Shown here: positions 23,169 through 33,457 of the stretch, one piece after another | Layout: the number at the start of each line of letters is the position of its first letter | Position numbering within the stretch: position 1 is the first letter of the stretch | Origin: Crotalaria pallida | Lineage: Eukaryota; Streptophyta; Magnoliopsida; Fabales; Fabaceae | Assembly (NCBI GenBank): GCA_037953625.1 | Contig: CM075653.1 | Span: forward strand, 101,411,639 to 101,475,638 | Length of the DNA: 64,000 nucleotides | Reading direction: 5' to 3' | Translations under genes and position numbers: made by a program | Notes under the pieces: generated by a model | Told to the model about the DNA's origin: nothing | What the model saw: only the letters and a program-made list of their open reading frames with translations | The model's database searches: none

Positions 23169-25377
23169 AGCACTGAACTTACTTTTGCTGGATCCACCGC
23201 AATTCCTTCTTTAGAGATTACATGCCCCAAAAACTTCACTTCATTCAACCAAAACTCACACTTCGTAAGTTTGGCATATAATTGCTTCTCCTTCAGGACT
23301 TTGAACACAATCCTGAGATGCTCTTCATGCTCTTCCGGATTTTTAGAATAGACCAGAATATCATCAATGAATACCACCACAAATAAATCCAAATATGGTC
23401 TAAAGATCCGGTTCATATAATCCATGAAAATAGCAGGTGCATTAGTCAACCCGAACGGCATCACAACATACTCATAATGACCGTATCGAGATCGAAATGC
23501 AGTCTTGGGTATATCCTCCTCCTTTATCCTGATATGATGATAACTCGATCTCAGATCTATTTTGGAGAATACTGCAGCTCCCCTAACCTGGTCCATAAGG
23601 TCATCAATCCTTGGCAAAGGATACTTGTTCTTAATAGTGATCTTATTCAGCTGCCTGTAGTCCACACACATCCTCATACTCCCATCTTTCTTCTTTACAA
23701 ACAGTAATGGAACTCCCCAAGGCGAAACGCTTGGCCTGATCATCTGTTTCTGCAGCAACTCCTCTATCTTCTTCTTCATTATTACCATTTCTGGTGGTGC
23801 CATCCTATAAGGAGCAATAGAGATGGGACCAGCTCCAGGGACTAAATCAATCCCAAACTCTATCTCCCGCTTCGGAGGTAATCCTGGTATCTCTTCAGGA
23901 AATACTTCCGGAAATTCCCTCACCACCGGGAATCTCCTCGATCGGCATCGACTCTTCTTCTCCAGAAGCCGAGAATAAACACATATAACCCTCTGGTTTA
24001 AGGGTCCTATATTGAATTGTCTTTTCCTCACAATTGATGATCACTTGGTTCTTTATCAACCAGTCCATACCCAAGATCACATCCAATTGTAACTTAGGAA
24101 GACAAACCAAATCTACCTTGGATAAACGACCCAGAATTTCTACATTACACCCTAAACAGACTTTAGCGGTGAAGATCGGTATTCCCGTATGGGTATCTAT
24201 ACTAAGAAAACAAGGTGAATCGGAAACAACAAGATTCAACCTGTTTACACATTCAGGAGAAACAAAAGAATGTGTAGCTCCAGAATCAAACATGATTCTG
24301 CAAGGTTGGTTATTAAGCAGAAAGTTACCTTGCACGAGATTCGGGGTTTGGGTTGCTTCACTACCACTCAGGGTAAATACTCTTCCTTGCACCACAGGCT
24401 TGCCAGCAGATCCCTTTGCATCTCCCTTTGCAGATTCTTTGCATTCACGAGCAAAGTGACCTTGCTTTCCGCACTTAAAACATCCTCCTGTGGACCAGCA
24501 AAACTGACCATGATGATAACGTCTACACTTCTCGCAATAAGGAGCATTATCGCGAGACTTGTTCTTGTTATCCATCACCGCCTTGCCCTTACCCTTGTTC
24601 TTAGAATATGGACCATTATTCCGATGATCAAACTTCTTCTTCCTCTGTGGTCCATAGTTCTGTCCAACCCCCTTCACTTGACTTCCAATCAACTCAGCCT
24701 TCTTATCATCTTCATACATTCTGCACATATCCACTAGTGCAGGGAAACTCTGAATCCTTTGATAACTGAAGATAGACTTCAATTTCGGCCTTAGTCCACC
24801 TTCAAACTTCACACACTTACTCCTTTCATCAGGGTTATTTAAGTAATAGGGAGAGTACTTCATCAGCTCCTCGAATCTGGCAGCATACTCTCCTACACTC
24901 ATATCCCCCTGCTTCAATTACATGAATTCCACTTCCTTCTTTCTCCGCAAATCTTCTGGAAAATATTTATTAAGAAACTTCTCCATAAATACTCCCCAGT
25001 TGATTGCCCTCCTTTCAAAATTCAGCAATTGGACAATGTGATCCCACCAGTTTTCAGTTTTCAGCTTCTCCGTGAAGCATGTAAACTGCATAGGTCACCT
25101 TCTGTTCATCAGAACACTCCAGAGTTCGGAGAATTTTGTTAATCTCATACAACCACTTGTTCGCCTCGTCAGGTTTATATCCTCCCTCGAACCTTGGTGG
25201 GTTGCACTTTCGGAACTCCGACAGAGTCTTAGCATCATGATTCGCCATATTGTCAGCAGATGGGTTACCAGCTCGCCCTTGAGATGGTTGTTGTCTCTGC
25301 TGCTACTGCATGCCTTCCAGCACGGTCGTGATTCGTTCTAACATTTCATTAGTAATATTTCTATTCCTGATTGCCAT
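23168..25377 (-). pseudogene. gag-protease-RT remains of the damaged chromovirus
   Basis: The start ATG is at 25377. Gag region: RFEGGYKPDEANKWLYEI, then PEDLRRKKEVEF. Zinc knuckle: CFKCGKQGHFAREC (CX2CX4HX4C). Protease: MFDSGATHSFVS with an intact DSG. RT: SMRMCVDYRQLNK, VFSKIDLRSSYHHIRI and the catalytic FIDD box in VVVFIDDILVYS. Breaks: a stop near 25307, a 7-bp tandem duplication (TGAAAAC) near 25055 that shifts the frame, a stop near 24918, and a one-base insertion near 23930 at the EEIP/VVREFPEVF point. RT ends abruptly after DPAKVSSVL where LTR sequence follows. It cannot encode a working polyprotein. Confidence 0.85.
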
Positions 25378-25517
25378 AGAAAGACCTGCACTATGGACTT
25401 TGGGTTACTAAGAAGGTCTTTAAAACATAAATACTACTAACTTACTCAAAACATATTCAATCAACATTGAATACCATACTTAGCTGCATCTTCGGGGCCA
25501 TGAGGGACAGGACCAAT

Positions 25518-25529
25518 GCTCTGATACCA
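25518..25529 (-). other. Primer binding site (initiator Met tRNA)
   Basis: The minus strand reads TGGTATCAGAGC eight bases after the LTR end (25538). This complements the 3' end of plant initiator methionine tRNA, the usual primer for this group. Confidence 0.9.
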
Positions 25530-25904
25530 CCAAAGGGTGTGACGCTCTCTTTTTAACTTGAAAATAATTAATATTTCCAAATAATTGAATACTTGCTATC
25601 AAAATTTAGACTAGAAAATTTTTCCTTTTTAAGATTAGTACTTGCTCGTTCAAAAACCCTTTTTAACATGAGTCAATTTAAATTCGGCTGAGTAATATCT
25701 TAGATTCGAAAAGACTCTCGAGATAACAATTTCTTACTTATAGAAAATATTATTTGTAGATATTATTAAAACATATCATTTGCCTCTCGAGTTGGATTTG
25801 AGTATATAAAACATACACTTATCGCCGAATCCCTTTTAAATAGAAATCAGAGTTCGCGGAAGTAAAAATAATACTTATGGGGCACTGCTGAGGTAAAGAA
25901 AACA

Positions 25905-25941
<37 letters not shown>

Positions 25942-26194
25942 ATAACATAACCCCATCGGTACAGTCAGTAGCAAGTGATAAAAAGTCGAGATAGCAAGTT
26001 TTGATGAAACATATACAGACCAGCTGCATAAAATAAAACCTCACTCTAAGACCTCTCAGATATATACAATATATAACAAAATCCAAAAACAGAAGTCTCA
26101 GAGCAAGTCGTATGTGTCCTCAGCAGCTCCTCAGATCCTCCACAGCTCTATCCCTAGGATCTAGGATCCAAAAACATCTACGCTATGCAGGCTC

Positions 26195-26668
26195 CTATGA
26201 ACCAGCGGGTCCAGCTCTAGCTGAAACAGTCGGCTCAACATGCACCTCCTCCTCGCTCTCATCCTCCACAGGGTCCTCCTCGACCTCGCCCGACTGTGTA
26301 GAGACCCCACCACTGGGTCTAAGATCTGCAGAAGCAGTCCTATCAAAATCAGTTAGAACAGGAGAATGAGTCTCCTCAGTGACAACTCTATGGGAGGAAT
26401 GATGGGAACGAGTGGCAGCTCTGAAACGAAAACTATGAAAACGACGCATAGGTCGAGCTGGGGGTGGTCCTCTATATGTATAAAAAAGTGGAACATGCAT
26501 AATGTAGACTAAGGGAATCCTAAATCGACGAGGTCGCACTCGCACCAGAGGGTTAGGGTGGTAGAGAGTGATATCAACCTCCCCCTCAAAAGTGGCACGG
26601 TGCTCCTCATACGTCCATATACCGCTAGGGATAGGGCGTATCTCGATGCAAGCTAGGTATCTGGCCAT
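26195..26668 (-). CDS. LTR-encoded conserved ORF, copy 2
   Basis: 157 codons, same frame and start context as copy 1 in the other LTR of this element. It differs by about fifteen residues, for example GIWTYEEH in place of GIWTNEEH and ETHSPVLTDFDRTASADLRP in place of ETPSPGPTDFYRTTSADLRP. The basic, Tyr/Pro-rich and acidic segments are kept. It is not interrupted, although the gag-pol of the same element is heavily broken. Confidence 0.6.
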   Translation of the reverse strand: MARYLACIEIRPIPSGIWTYEEHRATFEGEVDITLYHPNPLVRVRPRRFRIPLVYIMHVPLFYTYRGPPPARPMRRFHSFRFRAATRSHHSSHRVVTEETHSPVLTDFDRTASADLRPSGGVSTQSGEVEEDPVEDESEEEVHVEPTVSARAGPAGS

Positions 26669-26889
26669 CACCTAAACAGGGCACAGGGAGTAAGTATACA
26701 CATATACATAATTAATAAAGACTAAAATTACAATCACAAATATATCATGGACAGATCATAATGCAAATACATATGAGCACACCAGTTTTCAACATTATAA
26801 CTCTTATAATGCAAGTGGCATGATGTATGATTTTCTATCCACAACTGAGGCCTCTAAAAGTCCATCTTGGATGTCCATCCAATACACCC

Positions 26890-27095
26890 TTGTGTTCCCG
26901 GAACACCGACATTTGTTCCCAGAACATAATGTCGAACCATACTTGGATAATAAGCATCACTCCCGGAGTGTGCACCACGTTCCCAGAACGCATAAAAACC
27001 AGGTCCTGGACACTGGCCACATATTTATAATGTGTCATCAAGTAGGTTATAATTTGGTACTCCCGGAGTACCCTCCTCATATTCCCAGAATATGA
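26890..27095. repeat. Hairpin array (left-arm copy)
   Basis: Six small perfect or near-perfect palindromes: GTGTTC-CCG-GAACAC, TGTTC-CCA-GAACA, CACTC-CCG-GAGTG, CGTTC-CCA-GAACG, GGTACTC-CCG-GAGTACC and CATATTC-CCA-GAATATG. Stem sequences differ, but all keep TC-CCR-GA in the centre. The overlapping 91-codon ORF here is a by-product. Confidence 0.85.
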
Positions 27096-27353
27096 TAAAC
27101 GTTCCTACCAACCAGATTTCCAGTCTATATGGATGCACAAATATCAGGGTTGGTTTTATCTTTACATTAATTAATGTGATTTAGAAATATTCCAATTTCC
27201 TTTTTTTTTTGAATGATTGATTTGAGGCATAATCTTTGGCATAAAATTCTCCTTTGAATTTTTCTCAAAACATGCCTTTTAAACTTAGATTGGGTAAAAC
27301 AAAGTCAATGGTATTCAAAAACTTAACTTTTTATTTTTCAGATTCAGGTACTA

Positions 27354-27401
27354 ACCGGTTACAGTTTCAGGCTAACCGGTTACAGTTTCAGGCTAACCGG
27401 T
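27354..27401. repeat. Three ACCGGT palindromes, 21 bp apart
   Basis: TAACCGGTTA at 27354, 27375 and 27396, exactly 21 bp start to start. Confidence 0.85.
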
Positions 27402-27752
27402 TAGAATTACAGACCTGAACTGTTTATCATTGCAATTCAGAAAAACCCTTTTTCTTGAATTTACTACCCAATCCACAAACAAGTTAAACATTGTTTTATG
27501 CCTCAAAAATCACAGTTTCCATCATTCAAAAGTCCAAATCACATTTTGTTTTCCATAAAGCATAATTTCCTCTTGAAATTATTTCATTGAATTAAGGTAT
27601 AAACCCCTTACCCTTAAATATGACCCAAGAGAGTATTGTCACCTCCAATTCAGATTCTTTCCATTGAATTTAAGGTATAGATTTGAATAAAATTAGTGAA
27701 ACTTCAGGACTGTTTTATAAACTGATTTTCTTTTGAAATTCTGCAGTGTCTA

Positions 27753-27780
27753 ACCGGTTACGAAATATCGAGTAACCGGT
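27753..27780. repeat. Paired ACCGGT palindromes
   Basis: ACCGGT at 27753 and 27775, spacing 22 bp. The mirror copy in the right arm (29520/29541) has 21 bp. Confidence 0.8.
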
Positions 27781-28222
27781 TAGATTATGCAGTCAGTCCT
27801 TCAAAATAAGGGTTTTAACACATCATTTTCTTTAATTCTCAAATCTAACCACTTTTCATCATTCAACAGGGTTCATATACCTTAAACAAACATGTTTCAT
27901 CACAGAAACCAAATTCAAAGTACATGCATCAAGCTTTTTGCATCAAATTGCATAAAAATTCACATAAACACAATTTAATACAACAAAACTCATACTAAGC
28001 ATTTAAATCCAGAATTCAGTATCAATATACTTTGCATGCATCAACATAAAGTTGCTCAAAACACCATTGAGCAGAACTTTGGCCTCCAAGCCTTTGTGCC
28101 ATATTGCACATAATGCCCTTTTTGAGTTTTGTTAACTCAAATCCTAAATCACTTGAATTTTAGTCTAAATCTAGTATAAGGTAGACTTCTCCCATACCTT
28201 AAGACTGAGTTTGATGAAGATT

Positions 28223-29078
28223 TATTATTAATTTATAGAAATTTTCCAAGTTTATATTTTGTAGCCTAAAATATAAAGATAGGTTGAAATATTTTTATAT
28301 GGCAAATAAATGCAAAATATGAGGATATTGCATTTTGGTCCCTGAATGAGGACTTAAAGGTAATATTAAATAGGTTCTTGGAGGGAAAGATTTAAAAATA
28401 TTAATTTTTGAATTTTGTAGTAATCTAACCGGTTAGTAATGCCCTGTAACCGGTTAGACGATGAACCCAGAAACTGGGTTTGTGGATTTTAATGAGTAAT
28501 CGCTTGATTAATCCCGAATTCGCCACGATTACAGCCTTGGATTAGTGGAGAACCACGCGTCAACCTGCATGTTCATTCAATTTGCTTATAAATAGATGAA
28601 TTTCTGAAGAATGAAGGGTTGATGCAATTGGTTTCATGTTGAATGAGTGAATTAGGGTTCCATTTTCGTCCAGAGAAATTCTTTCTTGTTTCTGAGAGTG
28701 AGACTGAGAGCCATACACCATTGCAAAGCTTACATCTTGAGCTTTGTAAAAACACCAAGTTTGTGAGCTGAGGGTTCCTGTGGAAGGAGAAATCAAGCTT
28801 GGAATCTAGGAGTTGGAAACTGAGTTCTCTGTTGTTCCTGTTCTGGAAGCTGAATTCCAGATCTGATTTTGGGTAAGTACAGCCACCATCAAGCCCCAAA
28901 TCTTTTCTATTTCCTAATGCATGTTACCTATTTTGAGTCCTAACTGTTTTCCCCAATTTCCTTGGCCATTTGCTATGTCAAAACTTCTGGTCTTTGGACC
29001 TTGTTGGTGAAATTCGTGGCTGAGAGCAGAGCTGTGAGTTTGTGAGAAATCTGTGGAGTTTCTTCAATTTCTGTGTCA
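28223..29078 (+). repeat. Loop of the inverted repeat: LTR front part with promoter
   Basis: Corresponds to about 31085-31915 of the solo LTR. It holds a TATA box (TATAAATA, 28587-28594), an ACCGGT pair at 28438/28459 (21 bp) and a donor-like TTTTGG/GTAAGTAC near 28873. The promoter points toward the right arm. Confidence 0.75.
28587..28594 (+). promoter_or_regulatory. TATA box in the inverted-repeat loop
   Basis: TATAAATA, homologous in position to the TATA box of the solo LTR at 31431. Confidence 0.6.
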
Positions 29079-30500
29079 ATCTTCATCAAACTCAGTCTTA
29101 AGGTATGGGAGAAGTCTACCTTATACTAGATTTAGACTAAAATTCAAGTGATTTAGGATTTGAGTTAACAAAACTCAAAAAGGGCATTATGTGCAATATG
29201 ACACAAAGGCTTGGAGGCCAAAGTTCTGCTCAATGGTGTTTTGAGCAACTTTATGTTGATGCATGCAAAGTATATTGATACTGAATTCTGGATTTAAATG
29301 CTTAGTATGAGTTTTGTTGTATTAAATTGTGTTTATGTGAATTTTTATGCAATTTGATGCAAAAAGCTTGATGCATGTACTTTGAATTTGGTTTCTGTGA
29401 TGAAACATGTTTGTTTAATGTATATGAACCCTGTTGAATGATGAAAAGTGGTTAGATTTGAGAATTAAAGAAAATGATGTGTTAAAACCCTTATTTTGAA
29501 GGACTGACTGCATAATCTAACCGGTTACTCGATATTCGTAACCGGTTAGACACTGCAGAATTTCAAAAGAAAATCAGTTTATAAAACAGTCCTGAAGTTT
29601 CACTAATTTTACTCAAATCTATACCTTAAATTCAATGGAAAGAATCTGAATTGGAGGTGACAATACTCTCTTGGGTCATATTTAAGGGTAAGGGGTTTAT
29701 ACCTTAATTCAATGAAATAATTTCAAGAGGAAATTATGCTTTATGGAAAACAAAATGTGATTTGGACTTTTGAATGATGGAAACTGTGATTTTTGAGGCA
29801 TAAAACAATGTTTAACTTGTTTGTGGATTGGGTAGTAAATTCAAGAAAAAGGGTTTTTCTGAATTGCAATGGTAAACAGTTCAGGTCTGTAATTCTAACC
29901 GGTTAGCCTGAAACTGTAACCGGTTAGTACCTGAATCTGAAAAATAAAAAGTTAAGTTTTTGAATACCATTGACTTTGTTTTACCCAATCTAAGTTTAAA
30001 AGGCATGGTTTGAGAAAAATTCAAAGGAGAATTTTATGCCAAAGATTATGCCTCAAATCAATCATTCAAAAAAAAAAAGGAAATTGGAATATTTCTAAAT
30101 CACATTAATTAATGTAAAGATAAAACCAACCCTGATATTTGTGCATCCATATAGACCGGAAATCTGGTTGGTAGGAACGTTTATCATATTCTGGGAATAT
30201 GAGGAGGGTACTCCGGGAGTACCAAATTATAACCTACTTGATGACACATTATAAATATGTGGCTAGTGTCCAGGACCTGGTTTTTATGCGTTCTGGGAAC
30301 GTGGTGCACACTCCGGGAGTGATGCTTATTATCCAAGTATGGTTCGACATTATGTTCTGGGAACAAATGTCGGTGTTCCGGGAACACAAGGGTGTATTGG
30401 ATGGACATCCAAGATGGACTTTTAGAGGCCTCAGTTGTGGATAGAAAATCATACATCATGCCACTTGCATTATAAGAGTTATAATGTTGAAAACTGGTGT
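29079..30500. repeat. Right arm of the 1.4-kb inverted repeat
   Basis: Plus-oriented LTR sequence complementary to 26779-28222. ACCGGT pairs lie at 29520/29541 and 29898/29919, both 21 bp apart, and the hairpin array at 30184-30400. The outer end shares ACACC with the element's own terminus. Confidence 0.85.
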
Positions 30501-30509
30501 TACAGATAC

Positions 30510-30741
30510 TTCATCCGACCACTCTATTTTAACGAATAATACATTATTTGAAATATAAGTAAATATGCCTTATTAGATTGCACACCTATGAATCTTCAAA
30601 TGATCTAAAATTTGGTATGTATAATCATCATGATAATAACATTAATTCAATGGTTGGATTAATAAATTTCATAATCTATAAAAAGGTATTTGAAGGTGTA
30701 AATGGCCAAGACATGCACCTGATGTCAATGGATCCTAAATC
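30510..30741. mobile_element. Right half of the fold-back MITE
   Basis: Continues the MITE from 21856 after the chromovirus. GGTTGGATTAATAAATTTCA and onwards to CACCTGATGTCA is the inverted complement of 21692-21785. The reading frames at 21623 and 30578 simply reflect these arms. Confidence 0.7.
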
Positions 30742-31039
30742 CAACCTTTTTCGGTCATTTCTTTATGTTTAAGGGATCTCCTAATCATAATGAGTATTAG
30801 TATCTCCTAATCTAACCCTTTTTTCTCCATTTTCAAACCTTATACCCCGTGACTTGTGTAAACTCAACTCCTAGAGCTCTTAATACTTTTAGTCGTCTTC
30901 TATGTTGCACCAATATGGGTACGGTATCAGATACGAGTATAACCAGGTACGAGGTACGATATTTTCTAAAAAAATTGGGGTACGGGTACGGCGATATAAA
31001 TTCAAATTTTATAAATAAACATATATAACCAAGGTACAA
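30742..31039. other. Intergenic stretch with GGTACGGG-like repeats
   Basis: Repeated gggtacggtat, gaggtacgat and gggtacgggtacgg motifs near 30915-30995, with related ones at 34750-34800 beyond the solo LTR. This suggests one older repeat split by that insertion. No gene. Confidence 0.4.
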
Positions 31040-31430
31040 TGTAACACCCCTAATTTTCGTCTTCCGGATAATAAGGAAATTAATAATAAATAAAGTTTTA
31101 TTATATAAATTTTCCAAGTTTATGTTTGTGTTTAATTAGCCTTGAAATATAAAAATAGGTGAAGGTATTTTTATATGATAAGTATATACAGAAATATAGA
31201 TATTGCATTTTAGTCCTTGGGTGAGGACCTAAATGTAATATTAGAAAGGTTCTTGGAGGGAAAGGTTTTAAAAGTATTAATTTTTAAATTTTACACTAAT
31301 GTAACCGGTTAGTCGATGAACCCAGAAACTGGGTTAGTGCGTTTTGATGAGTAATCTCACGATTTTGCCACGAATTCAGCCCAGGATTAGTGGGAAACAC
31401 GGGTCCTCATGCATGCAAGCTTGATTTCTC

Positions 31431-31438
31431 TATAAAAA
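31431..31438 (+). promoter_or_regulatory. LTR TATA box
   Basis: TATAAAAA about 390 bp into the LTR, followed by a leader ending in GTAAG-type donor-like sites. Confidence 0.6.
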
Positions 31439-32348
31439 CCTGAATTGTTGATGAATTTGGGTTGATCTTCTGAGTTAAGTGTTGAAACTCTGTTCTTAGG
31501 GTTTCTGAATTCGTCCTTTCGATTATTCCTAGTGCATGTGAGTTAGGATTTGAGTGATACACTGTTGTAGAGCTTTAATCAAGGGCTTTACATAGATATA
31601 AAGTTTGTGAGTTGGGAGTTCCTGAGCGAGGAGAAATCAAACCACGAAGTTGAGGCTGTGAACCTGTCATCTCTGTTTCAAATTCGTGGAGCTGTCTTTG
31701 AGCTTCGATTTTGGTAAGCTCAAGCATTCTTTGGACCTCAAATCACTTTGTTTCTTTAGAGCATGTTGCATACAACAAGTCCTAACCATTTTCCCCAAAT
31801 TATATGACCTTTTCATGCACCAAAATCTCTGGTTTTTGAACCATGTTGAACCTATGTTGGCTGAGGACAGAGTTTGAGGTTCTTGTGGATTTCTTGCAAA
31901 AGTCAGTGATTACACTCATCAAACACTATCCTAAGGTATGGGAGAAGTTTACCTTATACTAGATTAAGGCTAAAATTATGTGTTTTAGGATTTAAGTCAA
32001 CAAAGACTCAAAAAGGCATTATGTAAATATGTTAAAAGGCTTGGAGGCCATTTCTGCAGCTCAATTCTTTTTGAGCAAGTTTGGTAGTATGCATGCAAGT
32101 GATTTTGATGGTTGCAACAGAATCTAAATGCTTATTATGAGTTTTGTGATATCAAGTTGTGTTTATGTTGAGTTATATGCAATTTGATGCTCTAAATTGA
32201 ATGCATGCAAAATGAATATGTTTCTGTGGTTAAACATGTTTATAATAAGGTATGTGAACTCTATTTATGACTGGAATTGGTTAGATTTGAGTATGGTAGA
32301 AAATGGTATGCAAAATCCCTTTTTGCAGTGTACATACTGCAGAATCTA

Positions 32349-32375
32349 ACCGGTTATTTTGAACCTGTAACCGGT
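32349..32375. repeat. Paired ACCGGT palindromes
   Basis: ACCGGT at 32349 and 32370, spacing 21 bp, inside CTAACCGGTTA…GTAACCGGTTAG. Confidence 0.85.
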
Positions 32376-32727
32376 TAGATACTGTCAGATTTCAAAGAAA
32401 ATGATTTTCTGAAATTGGCCCAGTGTTCTTACCATTTGCACTCAAGTCTATACTCTAATTTCACTTGAAATCAATCTGAAATCATGTCAATGAACACTGT
32501 TTGTTTCAGATTGTAATTGATGAGTCAATGCCTTATGGTTAAAAGATAATTTCAAGTGGAAATTATGCTTAATTGGAATTGGATTGTGATTTAGATTTTT
32601 GAATGATGAAATCAGTGGGGTTTGAGGTATATAACAATGCTGAGACTCTGTTTATGGATTGGGTAGAGAATTCAAGAAAAGGGTTTTCTGAATTTCAATG
32701 GTTAGTAGGTTCAGGTCTGTAATTCTA

Positions 32728-32754
32728 ACCGGTTAGTCTGAAACTGTAACCGGT
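32728..32754. repeat. Paired ACCGGT palindromes
   Basis: ACCGGT at 32728 and 32749, spacing 21 bp. Confidence 0.85.
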
Positions 32755-33029
32755 TAGTACCTGAAACTGAAAAATAAAAGTTAAGTCTTTTAAGCGAAAA
32801 GCTTGATATCATTGGTTAAGTTTTTCCCAATCCAAGTCTAATGGCATGTTTTTAAGTTAATTCAAGGATGAATTTTCATGCCAATGTTTATGCCTCAAAT
32901 CAATCATTCAAAAGAGAATTTGAGATATTTCTAAATCACAATAATTAAATTAAAGATAAAAACCAACCTTAGTAAATGTGCATTCATTCATAGAGAATGA
33001 AAAATAGGTTGGCAAGAAACGACTGTCAT

Positions 33030-33240
33030 ATTCTGGAAATATGAGGAGGGTACTCTGGGAGTACCAAATTGATGCAACCTACTTGATGACACATTCTGGG
33101 AATGTGGCCAGTGTCTGGGACATGGTTTTTTATGCGTTCTGGGAACGTAATGCACACTCTGGGAGTGATGTTTGTTTTTCCAAGTATGGTTTGCCATACG
33201 TTCTGGGAACGTATGTTAGTGTTCTGGGAACACATTGGTG
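33030..33240. repeat. Hairpin array with TGG triloops
   Basis: Eight small inverted repeats in about 210 bp: CATATTC-TGG-AAATATG, GGTACTC-TGG-GAGTACC, ACATTC-TGG-GAATGT, GTGTC-TGG-GACAT, CGTTC-TGG-GAACG, CACTC-TGG-GAGTG, ACGTTC-TGG-GAACGT and GTGTTC-TGG-GAACAC. Core TC-TGG-GA is constant; arms vary and remain complementary. Confidence 0.85.
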
Positions 33241-33457
33241 TATTGGATGGACGTCCGAGATGGACTAGTATTGGAGGCCTCGGTTGTGGATGAAAATCAT
33301 GCATCATGCCACTTGCATTATAAGAGATATAATGTTGAAAATTAGTGTGCTCATATGTACTTGCATTATTGTCTGTCCATGATATACTTGTGTTTGTATT
33401 TTAGCCTTTATTGATTATGTATATGTGTATACTTACTCCCTATGCCCTGTTTAGGTG

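Larger units (their letters stand above)
26779..28222. repeat. Left arm of a 1.4-kb inverted repeat
   Basis: Complementary to 29079-30500 with only scattered differences, e.g. TGGCCAC against GTGGCTA, and small homopolymer length changes. It contains the hairpin array and ACCGGT pairs in reverse orientation. Confidence 0.85.
21857..30504 (-). mobile_element. Damaged Tekay/Del-type chromovirus with rearranged LTRs
   Basis: The left border is TGTGACGC at 21857, the right border GGTGTTACA at 30504, and the 5-bp duplication GATAC lies at 21852-21856 and 30505-30509. The order on the minus strand is a rearranged 5' LTR (25538-30504), a primer binding site, gag-protease-RT remains, and a 3' LTR remnant (21857-23168). 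A deletion joins mid-RT directly to mid-LTR at about 23168, removing RNase H, integrase, chromodomain, polypurine tract and the front of the 3' LTR. The clade assignment rests on protein similarity to the fuller element at 37519, which keeps a chromodomain. Confidence 0.8.
25538..30504 (-). mobile_element. Rearranged 5' LTR containing a large inverted repeat
   Basis: Compared with the 3522-bp solo LTR at 31040, this LTR is 4967 bp. Positions 25538-28222 follow the LTR in minus orientation. Positions 28223-30500 are the same LTR in plus orientation, from about 45 bp after its start to mid-LTR. Only TGTAACACC of the true LTR start remains at the right edge. The two parts overlap to make the 1.4-kb inverted repeat listed separately. 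Confidence 0.8.
31936..33454 (+). other. Putative LTR intron
   Basis: Donor-like CTAAG/GTATGG and acceptor-like TTACTCCCTATGCCCTGTTTAG (described by position 33433-33454). The donor position is conserved at 11100, 29092 and (as GAG/GTAAGG) 40148. The acceptor is conserved in front of all five ORF copies. The interval holds the palindrome pairs and the hairpin array. Splicing itself is not shown. Confidence 0.45.

Noticed and set aside
24034..24737. Plus-strand ORFs of 141 and 155 codons opposite gag, and similar frames at 44344-45147
   Set aside because: Antisense shadows of the gag-protease region on the minus strand.
26820..27095. 91-codon ORF repeated in mirror image at 30184-30459
   Set aside because: It lies across the hairpin array, and the other strand is open as well. 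Its duplication is explained by the inverted repeat; the array differs in frame in the solo LTR.
33030..33240. CRISPR-like regular repeats
   Set aside because: Repeats have variable stems and uneven spacing in a plant LTR; there are no spacers and no cas genes.
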